From Akebia trifoliata (lineage: Eukaryota; Streptophyta; Magnoliopsida; Ranunculales; Lardizabalaceae), in contig CM030711.1 in NCBI GenBank assembly GCA_017979445.1, positions 15,640,922-15,704,921 on the forward strand: a stretch of 64,000 nucleotides of DNA, written 5' to 3'. Under the pieces are notes generated by a model. That model did not search any database and was not told the origin of the DNA. It saw nothing but the letters and a program-made list of their open reading frames with translations. The number at the start of each line of letters is the position of its first letter. Within the stretch, counting starts at the first letter, position 1. A program made the position numbers and the translations under genes. Shown here one piece after another: positions 35,870-47,258 of this stretch.

Positions 35870-37117
35870 CAATAAACTCATTATAAAAAAAAAATTAGAA
35901 AAGAAAGAAAAAGACCTCACCCATTGTTTTTTTAAAGAACAAAGTTACTTTATTTAATCAAGTTATCGCCTGTAGATAAAAGTGGAAACATGACCTGGCA
36001 CAATCTTCTTAAGTGTATGTTAGTACAATATGCTTCATTAAAGTCTGCAAGCACAACAAAGCATCACCTAGTTGAAGATTGGAGTTGCCACGTTGTTGCA
36101 ATAGAAAATTGGAGCCATCAAATTAATGCAATAAACTCAAAGCAAATGAGAAATTTGTTGTAACTGCTACTGTTAATGACCACTGTGATGTTTCCAAGAG
36201 CTCTATCTTCTCTCGCAAACCTTATTGCCACCAGCAAGGTAGTGGCAAGAAAAAAAAAACCAAGAGAGTTGGTTGTTGGAATGTTGGATAATTGCATCAA
36301 CATATTAAAAAAAAAGGAAAAAAAGAAAGAGAAAGAGAGAGAGAAAAGAATAGGTGAATTGATTATGATGTTGTAACTTTGTTGGAAATTGATAAACCAC
36401 CAAGTGTCATCTTTAGGGATGAGTTTTCAAACCCAAAATCCAGTTTAATCGTCACATTAAATATATCTCATCTTGATCCGTGATGATTGTCTTTCTTTCA
36501 ATGTGCTCACTACCCTTTGCTGATTTCCTCTTCTCCCAGCACTCAAGAGGTTGTCGAAAGCACCATGAATACAATGACAAATCCTATTGGTGCAGCCACA
36601 CATGTTGTAGTAACTTCTGTTGAAGACAATGAGTACCCCAGTTGCAAGGATTAGCATGCCAATATATCATCTCTCTGTGTTGTGATTAAAGTGAATTAAT
36701 CCATTCAAAGCTTCCATGATCTATGTTCATTATGGTGAGGAAGCAACTCAATCCCAGACCTTGTTGTTAGCTAACGTGGGCAGTCCATCAAAAAAAAATT
36801 TTAAGAAGAAGGAGAAGGAGAAGAGGTTACCTGTACACATGTATCACTCCAAAAACCGTTGTGTTGCTGCAATTCCCTTTCAGTAACCAGCCATCAACAA
36901 CAGCAGTCGTGTGCTCTGTTTATAGGAGCAGCTATGTAGAAGAAGAGTCCTTCTTAAACAATCAGTCGGTGTTTGAGTAGAATCAGAAGAAGAGAGATGC
37001 ATACATGTACGTTTCTGCGTTGCGAGTAGTTGCCAATGAAAGAGTAGAGTAAAGAAAATAAATAGATAAAGAAAATAGAAGAAGTAGAGTTGGTAGAGGA
37101 AGTGGCAAAAAAGGAAA
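35870..37117 (+). other. retroelement 3' region, no gene seen
   Basis: Contains an AAAGAGAAAGAGAGAGAG-type purine run at about 36310-36350 and an imperfect recurrence of a CTGCTACTGTT phrase (also at 35297). No supported coding. It ends at the poly-T marking the LINE tail. Confidence 0.5.
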
Positions 37118-37271
37118 TTTTTTTTTTTTTTGATAAATAGTATTATATTTCTGAAAAAACCAAGTCGGTCGAGGTGACCAAACGAGGAAGGACCTTACAA
37201 AATGACGCTAATTACGAATGGAATCACAAACCCCATCCCACTTGTACAAAAAATCCTCAAAAAACAGACCC

Positions 37272-40200
37272 CTACTCCTTATACACTTTGGACCAACAGA
37301 ATATAAGACCCAAGATAGACATGATCGTGTTTAAGCAATCATTTTGTTTCCCCTCGAATATGCGCCTATTCCTTTCAAGCCACACCCCCCAATAAATTGC
37401 AAATGGCGTAATAGTCCAAAGCAACCACTTTGTGCCGCTGAACGAATAGCCAATTGACGACCAACCAATGAAGATATCCTTAACTGATTCCGGTAAGCAT
37501 GTTGAGACCCCATATAACTTAAAGAAATGAGCCCAAATGCCATGCGAGAACTTACAATGGATAATGAGATGATCCGAAGATTCTCCGTTGTTCATACATA
37601 GTACACAACAACTCGCCCCGCACCATCCCCGCCGCATCAACAAATCCGTCGTTTGGATCCTTCCTAGAGCCGCCGTCCACGTGAAGAAAGCAACTTTACT
37701 TGGCACCTTTGGACCCCAAATAGCGGCATAAGGAAAAAGTGGGTCCCCATTATTGCACAAGGATTGGTAGAAGGAGCTCACCGAAAAACTTCCGTCCTTG
37801 CTTGCCGTCCATATTCTCTCATCTTCTCTTCCCATACGAAAAACGATACTTGAAGCCTCACCGACTAACCTACCAACTTCTTGGATCTCCATGTCATCAA
37901 TATCCCTACGAACACCAAGATCCCATGCCCATTCTCCACCCATAAATCGTCGGACGGCTATGATTGGTTGCCCTTTCTTAGAGGATATGGAATACAAAGT
38001 TGGGAATATCTCCATTAGGGGCCGATTGCCGCACCATGTGTCTTCCCAAAATTTGACTCGGTTACCTTGACCCACTCTGAATTTTATTCTCATATTGAAT
38101 AATGGGATGATCTCCATGTCATCAATATCCCTACGAACACCAAGATCCCATGCCCATTCTCCACCCATAAATCGTCGGACGGCTGTGATTGGTTGCCCTT
38201 TCTTAGAGGATATGGAATACAAAGTTGGGAATATCTCCATTAGGGGCCGATTGCCGCACCATGTGTCTTCCCAAAATTTGACTCGGTTACCTTGACCCAC
38301 TCTGAATTTTATTCTCATATTGAATAATGGGATGATCTTCATGATGCCCTTCCACAACCCGCATCCATATGGTTGTCTAGTTGAACCGCTTTCCCACCCT
38401 GTCCTGTTCACAACTTACTCTCTTACTCTCCATAACTTTTCCATAACTATTTTCCTCGTTCCCAAATCTCTACAACCACTTGCCCCTTAAGGCCACGTTC
38501 ATCTCCCCAAGTCTCCTAATGACGAGGCCTCCATGTTTCTTATTTGAACAAATCTGTTTCCAATTCACAAGATGATGTTTTCTATTCCCAACTCTGTCAT
38601 GCCATAGAAAGTCGCGAAACAACTTATCTAACTTGAGTTCTACACTTCGAGGCATTGTGAGAAGAGAAAGAAAATATATTGGAATGCTAGAAAGAACACT
38701 TTTAATCAAAGTCAGTTTACCTCCCTTCGAAAGATAATTCGCTTGCCACCCTGCTAGTTTTCTTTCAATTCTTTCCACTATCGGGTCCCAAATCGCCACC
38801 CTCCTATAGGGGGCCCCTAGAGGCATCCCCAAGTAGGACGAGGGAAAACTGCCCACTTGCCATCCCAACGATGCTGCCAGAAGAGTTGCACATCTAGCCG
38901 AGCCAACCGGAAACACCTTACTTTTTCTTGTGTTAACTGGAATGCCAGAAATAGCTTCGAAGCAACACAGCAATCCTCCTAGCCTCCTTGTCTGATCTAA
39001 GGAGTCATCCAAGAAGACTAAAGTGTCATCAGCGAATTGAAGGTGTGAAATGTTTACCGTCCCTGCGCCCTGCTGAGAACCCTGAGAATGACCCACTTGC
39101 TACCCCTCTTTCCATCATCTTACCAAATGCTTCTGCCACTATGATAAATAAGAAAGTGATATAGGGTCCCCTTGCCTGAGGCCTCTCGTACTCCTAAAGA
39201 ATCCGTGAGGCGTTCCATTCACCAAAATCGAGTAGGAGGGGGAGGTCACACACGCCATAATCCATGCTATCCATTTCCTACCAAAACCCATATTCCCCAG
39301 TATGTATTCCAAAATTGCCAATTGACTCGATCATAGGCCTTCTCAAAGTCCACCTTGCACACCACACCCGCTTTACCTGATTTTAGTCTGGAATCTATGC
39401 ACTCTTTCGCAATTAGAACTCCATCTAGGATCTATCTACCTTTGACAAATGCACTCTGATTACACCCTATTAGCCCTTGAATACCCCTTTCAATCTTTTA
39501 GCCAGGATGTTCGTGATAATTTTGTAACTAGTATTCACCAAGCTTATGGGCCTCAGGTCTTTAATATCTTCCGTTCCAACTACCTTTGGGATCAGAGCGA
39601 TGAAGGTACAATTGGAATCACGGTCCAGCATACCCTCCCTAAAGAATTCATCAATCAGAGCCATGAAATCACACTTGATGGTCTCCCAACAAAATTGTAG
39701 AACTCCACAGGAAAACCATCGGGTCCCGGTGCTTTATCACTCACTTCATGCTTGAGATAACATCCCAAATCTCGTCTTCTTCCACCGGTCTTTCCAGCCA
39801 ATCGCTTTGAGCCTCAGATATCTTGTCAAACTGTAGCAGATCAGGTTTCGGTCTATTATCAACACCATCGGTATACAGTACCGAGTAAAAATCTACAATC
39901 CCCTTTGCAACCGCCTCTTCCCCTTCCAACCACTCCCCATTCACACACAACCTCGTGATGTGGTTGTTTCTGTCTCGGGCATTGGTCATGCGGTGAAAAA
40001 ACTTCGTGTTACCATCCCCTTCTTTAAGCCATCTAATTCTGGATTTCTGCTTCCAACTGATCTCTTCCATAAGTGCCAATCGCTGATACTTCTCGCGAAG
40101 GTTTAATCTCGTTGTCTTGTCGTTAAACGAAATCGGGTTCATCTCCTCCCTACGATCCAAATCTTCAATTCTCAAGAGAATGTCCTTACTCTGCGCATCC

Positions 40201-41096
40201 ACTCTACCGAAGTATTCTTTGTTCCATTCTTTTAATGCCATCTTTAAGGCCTTCAACTTCTTTCTGAACACCTCCCCTGCTGTTCCTACAAATGAAAAAC
40301 TCCTCCACCAATTGGTTATCAACTCCTTGAAGTTGTGATGTTTCAACCACATCAATTCAAAACGAAACGGGATGGGGCCCCTGCTGAGTGGCCCTGCTAC
40401 CAACTGAATAGGGCAATGGTCAGACACTGGATTTGGAATGGTCGTCTGAGAAATCTGACAAAAGATTGAAGTCCAATCATCAGACACCAAGAACCTGTCT
40501 AATCTGTTGAGGGTGGGCTCAACTTGATGGTTAGACCAAGTAAAACTTCTGCCTTGAAGTGGAATGTCCATTAAATTATTTCGGTTCACGAAGTCCCCAA
40601 ATCTCCTCATCTTGGCTGTTATCCTCGATCCTCCTAGTTTCTCACAAGCAAATCTAATGACATTAAAGTCTCCTCCCAGACCCACGGACGGTTCCAGTAC
40701 TTGCCCACGTCATCTAACTCCTCCCAGAATTGCTCTCGCTCCCAATCTCTCGTAGGTCCGTACACTCCCGAGAACACCCAACTGTCTATCTTCCCTACAC
40801 ACCGGCACAAAATAGATACAGAAAAAGCTCCCACTAAAGAATCCTCCACCTCGATCAATCTCTTGTCCCATAAACACAGACCCCTCCTACTGTCCCATTT
40901 GAAGCAAGGTGCTTCCAACCCACGTTACGCCCTCCCCAAATGTCTCTTACTGCTGCACCCTATCCACATGGTCCAGTTTAGTTTCTTGAAGTGTTACAAT
41001 GTGTGGTTTGTGGGCTTTTAATATTGCCTTAACCGAAGCCCTTTTGGCCCTATTGTTGAGACCACGCACGTTCCAAGAAATGGATCTAATCGACAT
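37272..41096 (-). pseudogene. LINE ORF2: endonuclease, reverse transcriptase and C-terminal zinc domain, frameshifted
   Basis: Starts MSIRSISWNVRGLNNRAKRA at 41096, the N-terminus of the APE-type endonuclease, with LQETK shortly after. The frame breaks near 40920. GGDFNVIRF and NRLDRFLVSDDW then SDHCPIQL (40680-40420) complete the endonuclease. RT motifs follow in broken frames: ALIPKV...RPISLVNTSYKII (39600), RGLRQGDPIS (39170) and the catalytic LQFADDTLVFLDD (39040). The C-terminal frame 38411-37272 holds WGPKVPSKVAFFTWTAALGR and [19 protein letters not shown], the RT-associated zinc-binding region. Endonuclease and RT would perform target-primed integration. At least four frame breaks inactivate it, and a 225-bp in-frame tandem duplication (37884-38333) lies between RT and the zinc region. 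Confidence 0.9.
37884..38333 (-). repeat. 225-bp tandem duplication inside LINE ORF2
   Basis: 37884-38108 and 38109-38333 are almost identical (one visible difference, TATGATTGG against TGTGATTGG). The period of 225 keeps the frame, so the protein carries the 75-residue block IIPLFNMRIKFRVGQG... to ...RRDIDDME twice. Near-identity says it happened late. Confidence 0.95.
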
Positions 41097-41238
41097 TAAC
41101 AGCCTTAAGTTTTCTCCCGCTCCTTAAGCCTATGGACGGTCCAACCTTGACCAAAGCCCCTGATTTATGCAGTTCCTGAACTTCTCTGACCAATCCAGCT
41201 TTTAATTTCTTCACTTTAGTATCATCTACTGTTTCCCC

Positions 41239-44154
41239 TCATTTCCCTTTACTCAGGCCTCCTTGCTGTCCTGTCTGTTCTTGATCAATCTCTTTCCTAA
41301 GAACTGATTCCACCTCATCCCGGATAAAGGCTTGTTCCTCATCCACCGGATCATCCTCTCTGATCACTGAAGCATAACATTCACTGATCTCGTTCCTTTT
41401 CTTAATAGCTAATTCAAACAGAATACCAGCTCCTTCTGCTTGACCTTCTTTAGATAAACCAGCAATCCCACTGGTCTCACTCATGTTACGAATAATCCAA
41501 TCAGCTAGAACTTCCACTATCTGATTTTTCGATAAATTCCTTCCCCACCTCCTCGAACTCTCTCCTACATCTACCATAGCTAAGGGAGTAATATCCGGTT
41601 CAGCTTCCAGTTGAAGTACACCTTCTGTAGCAGAGCTAGGATGTTCTCCTCCAAAACCTAGCTCCCCACTGTCGCATCCATCTCTCTGAAGATCCAAGCC
41701 TTCGACCAACTGTAGTAGCTGTAGAAATCCTACCTGTGCCAATGCAGGTTGTTCTCCCCACCTCTGCCCATTTGTCATCTCCTGTTGTAGCACCTCATAT
41801 CCCTCTGACTGATTACATACTATAGCTTCCTCTTGGACCAGAATAAAATCTTCCCCTCTGATTGGCAATGTCTCTGCAATCCCTTCTTTCCAAGCCACCT
41901 TATCCGGATCACCAGCCCCAGCAGCCTCTGACTTCATCATGTCCTGAATGAGTTCTTCTTCTAAAAATACACGGTTGAAAGGTTCCTTCCCTACCAACTT
42001 AATGGCTTTATCGCTTGTTGGAGACCTCTCTGTTAGGTGAGTGCAACTGTCTCCTGTAACCAAAATGTCACCTGGGCTAGCTATATGGGGTATCTCAAAA
42101 ATGGGCTGAGGACATACCTTTGAGTGTGTTAATCCAACTGACATGGGAAATTGATCCATCACTCTTAAGGGCCCAAGATCCCTTGTAGCCAACATATCAT
42201 CTGGGCTAGCTATATGGGCCATCTCATAAATGGGCTGAGAGAGGGTCAGATCAACTGGAGTGGGTATTTGGTCTATCACACCTAAGGGCCCAATATCCCT
42301 TGTTGCAATCGTTGGGACTGTTTGCATGGACAGCTGACTTGTGTCACAAATGGGCCGTGAGTTACCAACTTGCCAAGATCGGCCGTCTGATCTAGAAAAC
42401 TGCTCGTGTTCGACTTGTGTATTGAATCCGAATGTTGCTGGGCTGCCAAGCCCATTAAATCGGTCCGTCACACATAGGGGCTGATCACTCATACTGTTAT
42501 CTAAAACTGATATGCTGCTTGAACTAAGTTTTTGCCCCTCCACGTGCTCAGTCTGATTGTTGAGTCCGTTCAATAATGGGTTAACAGGCCCAATTATTCT
42601 GTCCGTCACACTCTCGGACTGAACATTAAGTCCGTTCATCAATGGGCTACCAGGCCCAATTGTGGTGTCCGTCACACCCTCGTGCTGCACAATGAGTCCG
42701 TTCAACCGTGGGCTAGCAGTCCCACCTAATATGTCCGTCACACACTCGGGCTGGTCGTTGAGTCCATTCAACAATGGGCTAACAGGCCCACTTGCTCTGT
42801 CTGTCACACTAAAGGCCTGACCGCTCATCGAATTATCTTGTTCCGATTCTAAGAAACTCGAGCCCAGCTGCCTCGGCTCGTCTGTTACTACTTCCGTGAT
42901 TGTGACCCCTGTCTCTACCAACTCAATGCAGAAAACATTAGCACAAGTGTTTTTGCTTGTCCCACACTCAAGTGCAGCCGATTTTCCTTTCCTAGGATCT
43001 GACACGGCTGTATTGAAACCATCCAATATGCTCATTGCAACAGTGGTACTAGCTGAGGGTGCATTAAAAACTGCTGACACCTTTTGGCCTGCTATTCCCA
43101 CACCAACTTTGCTAATGCCACACATCATCTTCTCCCTTCTGTTCTCCATATCCTCAGATAGCTTTATGCCCACAGTCAATCCTATACCTCTTGCTGGAAT
43201 TTGAATCCACCTAGGAATATCGAAGGCATTCCTCCTTACCTTGATGCTGGCCACTGTAAGATCTGCCAAGGATCGAGTGCACTCCTTAACCTCTAAGAGG
43301 CCACCTAGCATATTGCCGATGAGATTAAAAGACCTCGATTCCCACCTGTGGAACGGAAGACCGACAATGTCTATCCATGTACTAGGCTGTGTCCAGCTCT
43401 CTGCTATGTGGTTGCAGTTTGCATACCATGGTCTCAAGCTAATCACAGCATCCTGAACCTTAATTTGTTTTAGATTCCTGAAAGCATCGAAGGTTCTACG
43501 CCTATGGCACACAAATATTCTCCTGTTACTCCCACACGGTCTTAGAGCCATATTTTTAAGATTAGGGGTTATGGAGTTAACCACCTTCTCCACCTCTTCC
43601 CAACAAACCGATTTTTCCCCTGTATCGCAAATAATCGCCCACCTCCATACGCCAAAATTCTCTGTTGTGCCAATCTCGTTTGCGAGGGTTCGATGTTTCT
43701 GAGAAGTATACGTTCTCTTACCAGACAAGGATCTACCATCAACCTTTCCTTTCCAAGGATTTACATCATCTGACCCCCCTCTACTTAAGGCTTCACCAAG
43801 GTTATCCCATCCTAAACCGTCGTCTCCTTCAGGGATCAAAAGAGAAGGGTACCAACCTTGCCCTGAATATTCCGATATTTTTAGGAATCGACCATATTCA
43901 TTTGCATGCCCTCGTGCCATCTTACAGTGCCCCATGACCGTCGATTTCTTCCAAAAAAGTCTGTCTGTTTTCCAGTTCTTGGCCTCCTCCAAAGTCTGCA
44001 CCAACCACAGTCTTTCCTTTTCAAATAGCACAAGCTCCGACCCTCCCTTATCTCTTCTCTCCACCACCCTGATTGCTTGATTGTTCTTCACCCAACATCT
44101 CTGAATCTCGAATACCTTCTGATCGACCTGGGCTATGGTGGCCCTCCCCACCAA
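41239..44154 (-). CDS. LINE ORF1 protein, intact, 971 aa
   Basis: One uninterrupted frame from ATG 44154 to 41239. Residues ~165-310 resemble the DUF4283-type region of plant LINE/ORF1 proteins: WRWAIICDTGE, LRPWYANCNHIAESWTQP, then WIDIVGLPFHRW and FNLIGNMLGGLLEVKECT. ORF1 proteins of this group bind element RNA and form the ribonucleoprotein. I do not see the usual CCHC zinc knuckle after this domain. Residues ~450-537 hold four 22-residue repeats with the pattern VTD-x6-SP-x-x-NGL, and residues ~617-700 hold two ~40-residue repeats (RDIGPLGVIDQ / RDLGPLRVMDQ ... IASP). The protein is long for ORF1, partly through these repeats. An intact 2.9 kb frame suggests younger age than the surrounding gypsy element. 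Confidence 0.75.
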   Translation of the reverse strand: MVGRATIAQVDQKVFEIQRCWVKNNQAIRVVERRDKGGSELVLFEKERLWLVQTLEEAKNWKTDRLFWKKSTVMGHCKMARGHANEYGRFLKISEYSGQGWYPSLLIPEGDDGLGWDNLGEALSRGGSDDVNPWKGKVDGRSLSGKRTYTSQKHRTLANEIGTTENFGVWRWAIICDTGEKSVCWEEVEKVVNSITPNLKNMALRPCGSNRRIFVCHRRRTFDAFRNLKQIKVQDAVISLRPWYANCNHIAESWTQPSTWIDIVGLPFHRWESRSFNLIGNMLGGLLEVKECTRSLADLTVASIKVRRNAFDIPRWIQIPARGIGLTVGIKLSEDMENRREKMMCGISKVGVGIAGQKVSAVFNAPSASTTVAMSILDGFNTAVSDPRKGKSAALECGTSKNTCANVFCIELVETGVTITEVVTDEPRQLGSSFLESEQDNSMSGQAFSVTDRASGPVSPLLNGLNDQPECVTDILGGTASPRLNGLIVQHEGVTDTTIGPGSPLMNGLNVQSESVTDRIIGPVNPLLNGLNNQTEHVEGQKLSSSSISVLDNSMSDQPLCVTDRFNGLGSPATFGFNTQVEHEQFSRSDGRSWQVGNSRPICDTSQLSMQTVPTIATRDIGPLGVIDQIPTPVDLTLSQPIYEMAHIASPDDMLATRDLGPLRVMDQFPMSVGLTHSKVCPQPIFEIPHIASPGDILVTGDSCTHLTERSPTSDKAIKLVGKEPFNRVFLEEELIQDMMKSEAAGAGDPDKVAWKEGIAETLPIRGEDFILVQEEAIVCNQSEGYEVLQQEMTNGQRWGEQPALAQVGFLQLLQLVEGLDLQRDGCDSGELGFGGEHPSSATEGVLQLEAEPDITPLAMVDVGESSRRWGRNLSKNQIVEVLADWIIRNMSETSGIAGLSKEGQAEGAGILFELAIKKRNEISECYASVIREDDPVDEEQAFIRDEVESVLRKEIDQEQTGQQGGLSKGK
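42544..42807 (-). repeat. four 66-bp repeats within ORF1
   Basis: Four consecutive 66-bp units encode 22-residue repeats starting VTD and containing SPLLNGLN-like cores. Copies differ by several substitutions each. Confidence 0.85.
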
Positions 44155-44300
44155 GGAGTAAAACTTCTACTTCACCATTACCATTGCATGTTCATGCCAC
44201 TTTGTTAAGAACTCTTCAGTTATCCTCTCTCCTATGAAATGAGTTTCATTAAAACGTGGGATGTGCACATAACCATAGATGTGCTTCCTCGCGATACGAG

Positions 44301-45494
44301 TAAAAATCATCATCGTTTCTATATGCAGGTCCACGTCATAATTGTGAGAATTATAGTAATTCTATGTCACCCCAGCACTACTCAAAAAGTAAGATGCTGA
44401 AATCTGTTTCATTCGGTTTCTTCATGGGTAAAGACTAGTCTTACCAACTCAAGATTCCTTATCTTACTAGGATTGCTGAGCTCGCCTAGCGACATCCAAG
44501 TACATGATCCGATCTAATAGGGCTGTAGAAGGCGAAATTCTTCGAATTTTTTAAAAAAATCGGACTGATATTCAACCAATTTGAAGCCCATTGTGAGTCG
44601 ATTTAACTTGACTCAGTTAAAATTGAAGCAAATTGGTCATAACCCATGGATAAATATTTTATGACTCAACTCAGATTTTTGGACAAACTCAACACGACAT
44701 CTTCGTCATGGGTAAACATGAGTTGAATATGACTGTACAGACGTTTTTGACAAGTTTTTGGTTTGCTAAAGCTAAAAAAAAAGGTGGGGAAGAATGGGGT
44801 TTTGATTCCATACATCTCACATACACAAATCATATATGTAACATTGTAATAGTGTTGATGTGGCTAGGTTCAAGAAAATGATGAGATGAAGGATTGACCC
44901 CATACATCCCATATACACAAATCATATATGTAACATTGTAATAGTGTTGATGTGGCTAGGTTCAAGAAAATGATGAGATGAAGGATTGACCCCATACATC
45001 TCAATACACCAAGACTTTATGGGCAAGGGTGTTATTGATCGAAGGAAATGAGAAAATGGGAGTTTGATCCCATACATCTCAAAGGTACTAAGCTGCAAAT
45101 CAAGAACACAATTTCTGAGTTTGAATATTCGGAGTGTTTATCCCATGCACCTCAAAGACATTACTTTATGAAATTGGATATCGTGAGGTCCATAAATCAT
45201 CACTTTCATTCTAAACTCATGGGCCGAAAAGAATTCCAATTTTCAAGGCCCATACTTAAATCTACAGCAAATCTTTGAAAGATGCATGCTCACAATGTTC
45301 TTCAAATTTTGACACTCATAATTTTCAAGTTCAAGTCCTATACAAAGTAAATATAATTAATAGCTACGGAAGTGGACCGAAGTTCTCAATGGAAAAATGG
45401 AGGCATCAAATATATCTATATTTGTCAATAGTGGCACCCTCATCAAAAGAATCAAGGGTACATTATCGTCCGATATACTTCCGACAAAGCACCC
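44301..45494 (+). other. gypsy 3' region right of the LINE, with 92-bp duplication
   Basis: Noncoding continuation of the retroelement. 44808-44899 and 44900-44991 are near-identical 92-bp copies (ACACAAATCATATATGTAAC, GTTGATGTGGCTAGGTTCAA), with a degenerate partial unit after them (CCATACATCTCAA at about 45071). The frames at 45048-45553 carry no motif. Confidence 0.75.
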
Positions 45495-45507
45495 TTGCGG
45501 GGGCATT
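45495..45507 (+). promoter_or_regulatory. polypurine tract of the gypsy element
   Basis: TGCGGGGGCATT immediately precedes the TGTAGGCACC start of the 3' LTR, the position of the plus-strand primer. Confidence 0.65.
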
Positions 45508-46334
45508 TGTAGGCACCAAAATTTTGAAGAGGTCTTTACAAATTTATAAATAAAAAAAAATTCCTAATTTTATTAATGAGCCTCAAATCCAAATTGAGTC
45601 CATTAAATGGAAAATGCCTTTTACAAGTCACATATGGTTTGGATTTGGGCTTTCGCAGATAAAACCCATGATCTAAATAAAAATCAAGTGATCCACACAT
45701 TAAATATTGAGCCTTATACCCAAATAAATGAGTTTGGCCCAATAATAATCCAATAGAATCCTTAAATGGGATTTGGACAAATTTAGTCTTTTTAAATAAA
45801 TCAATTAAACCTCTTTAAGTTGAGGGTATAATTGAAAAGCTAAATTATCTTTAAATCTATAAATACAAGAACCTCTCTCATTGAGAGGGGATATGGATCA
45901 CTTTCTCTCAAAAGACAGGAGCTCTCCCTCTAGAGAAAAAGAAGCTTTCAAGCCCTCCTCCAGAGACAAAGCAAGATTCTTCAGAAATCCGGACTCCAAC
46001 TAAAGAGAAGATCAAGCATAAAGTCCTTCTTCGGAAGTCAAGAAAATATTCTCAACCGATAAAGCGCGAAGCACGGAGAGAAGAAAATCTACAGAAGCCT
46101 CTACAAAAGACCAAGCACAAAGCAAAGCCAACGTCAAAGCATCCTTCTCAACCGATAAAACATGAAACTCGGAAAGAAGCAAAGCTACATACAGTCATCA
46201 TCACTATTTTGTACTTGACTGTTAATCAGAGGAAACACTGCGATCTGTATCTCCTTTTCATTGAAATCAATAAAATCATTTGCGATTATTTTTCACGAAT
46301 CTCGAGGTAGATTCGTTGAAATTTATTGTCGACA
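45508..46334 (+). repeat. 3' LTR of the Tat-type element (827 bp)
   Basis: Starts TGTAGGCACC and ends GTCGACA. A TATAAATA box lies at 45858-45865, and AATAAAATCATT shortly before the end. It matches the 5' LTR from 45660 onward with scattered substitutions. It is in the same orientation as the HYH-like gene that begins 925 bp downstream. Confidence 0.88.
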
Positions 46335-47115
46335 AACACTTTTTTATTTATGAGAAACTACAATTGTGTACCTCGAGGCATGCAGATCTACAATTTCAAA
46401 CACGTCATGTCAGGGGTGTCGATTGAGTATGCCACTTGGATAAGACATATTATCACGATTATATTTTTCAACTAATCAAGTGTTTTAAAATGGATGGTCA
46501 TTGAACACTTAAACACTTAAATTTAAATGATTGGAGGTAACCATCTTAATGATTTGGCACACCCTCACCTTTGATAATAGCTAGTGAAAAATCGGGCTAC
46601 ACTAAAATGGGTTGGATTTTATCTAGAATTCGAGTGATCCGAATCCAACTTTTAGCGGATTTGATTTCTTGAAATACATCCGAATCAATTGATTTGGTCA
46701 GATCAGATCCAGATATGGGTTTAATGAAAGTAAATAAGAAAAAAAAAAAAATTAGATATGATTTGAATTAGAAGATTTTGAGTCGAATTCAGATTCGAAT
46801 TTGAATTCGAATTAAAATTCCGGATATAGATATGGGTAGACACATATCCTGCCCGTTTTAAGCCGTAGGCTATAGAGGATTTGCTCCCCAAAAATGATGG
46901 GTGGCAGTAGAACGTGACAATCGATCTCCATCCTTTAGAGGTCTATGCTGATCTCTAGGATATCTGTGTTTTTATCTGATCGCAGCCGTATGTATCATGG
47001 AGAATCTGAATGTTTGTTTGAGCGAGGTTAGAAAAGTCCTTAATTAATATTTGTTTTTATTGGCAAAATTCGAATAGTGGAGGTTCTCGTATGATCAACG
47101 TGTTCTCTCTCAGAC

Positions 47116-47153
<38 letters not shown>

Positions 47154-47258
47154 AGTCAAGTGAAGACCAAATGAGAGACGACCCCACGTCTCGCTTCCAC
47201 TGATACCAGAACCTTCTCGTCGGATCTTCACCTGGAAAGGGCACTGTTTCGCTGTGAA
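46335..47258 (+). promoter_or_regulatory. upstream region of the HYH-like gene, candidate ACGT elements
   Basis: ACGT cores occur at 46912-46915 (AACGTGAC), 47098-47101 (AACGTGT) and 47186-47189 (CCACGTCT). A CT microsatellite lies at 47121-47149, probably in the 5' leader. HY5/HYH-type bZIPs bind ACGT cores and are known to act on their own class of promoters, so feedback is possible but inferred. The first ~500 bp is repeat-like (GAATTCGAATT phrases at about 46780-46815). Confidence 0.4.
47121..47149. repeat. (CT)n microsatellite in presumed 5' leader
   Basis: An uninterrupted CT run about 110 bp upstream of the start codon. CT-rich leaders are common near plant transcription starts. Confidence 0.9.

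Larger units (their letters stand above)
37118..44300 (-). mobile_element. near-full-length L1-type LINE, antisense, nested in the gypsy element
   Basis: A 14-T run (37118-37131) is the poly-A tail seen from the plus strand. The 3' UTR shares GGTCACCTCGAC and a TTATCAAAAAA end with the LINE fragment at 49260-49372. It holds ORF1 (44154-41239) and ORF2 (41096-37272) separated by 142 bp, in the standard plant L1 order. The right edge is set only roughly by the 5' UTR beyond 44154. I could not find a clear target-site duplication. Confidence 0.85.
24849..46334 (+). mobile_element. giant Tat-type Ty3/gypsy retrotransposon with nested LINE
   Basis: It is bounded by a truncated 5' LTR (24849-25521) and a complete 3' LTR (45508-46334) in the same orientation. 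Between them, in order, lie a primer-site region, decayed gag, protease, RT, RNase H, a second RNase H, integrase, tandem arrays, an unrecognised frame, an antisense LINE, a 92-bp duplication and a polypurine tract. The order and the second, archaeal-type RNase H are diagnostic of the Tat/Ogre group. Without the LINE (about 7 kb) the element is about 14 kb, large even for this group because of the long 3' region. Multiple stops and frameshifts make it non-autonomous. The two LTRs differ by visible substitutions, so it is not a recent insertion. Confidence 0.85.

Noticed and set aside
35870..37117. Captured multi-exon host gene downstream of the 35211 frame
   Set aside because: I looked for further open segments with consensus splice borders and found none convincing.
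37272..38411. 379-aa host gene on the minus strand
   Set aside because: It is the C-terminal part of LINE ORF2 (RT zinc-binding region) with a duplicated block.
42896..43937. Plus-strand frames of 71-102 aa
   Set aside because: Antisense shadows of the intact LINE ORF1.
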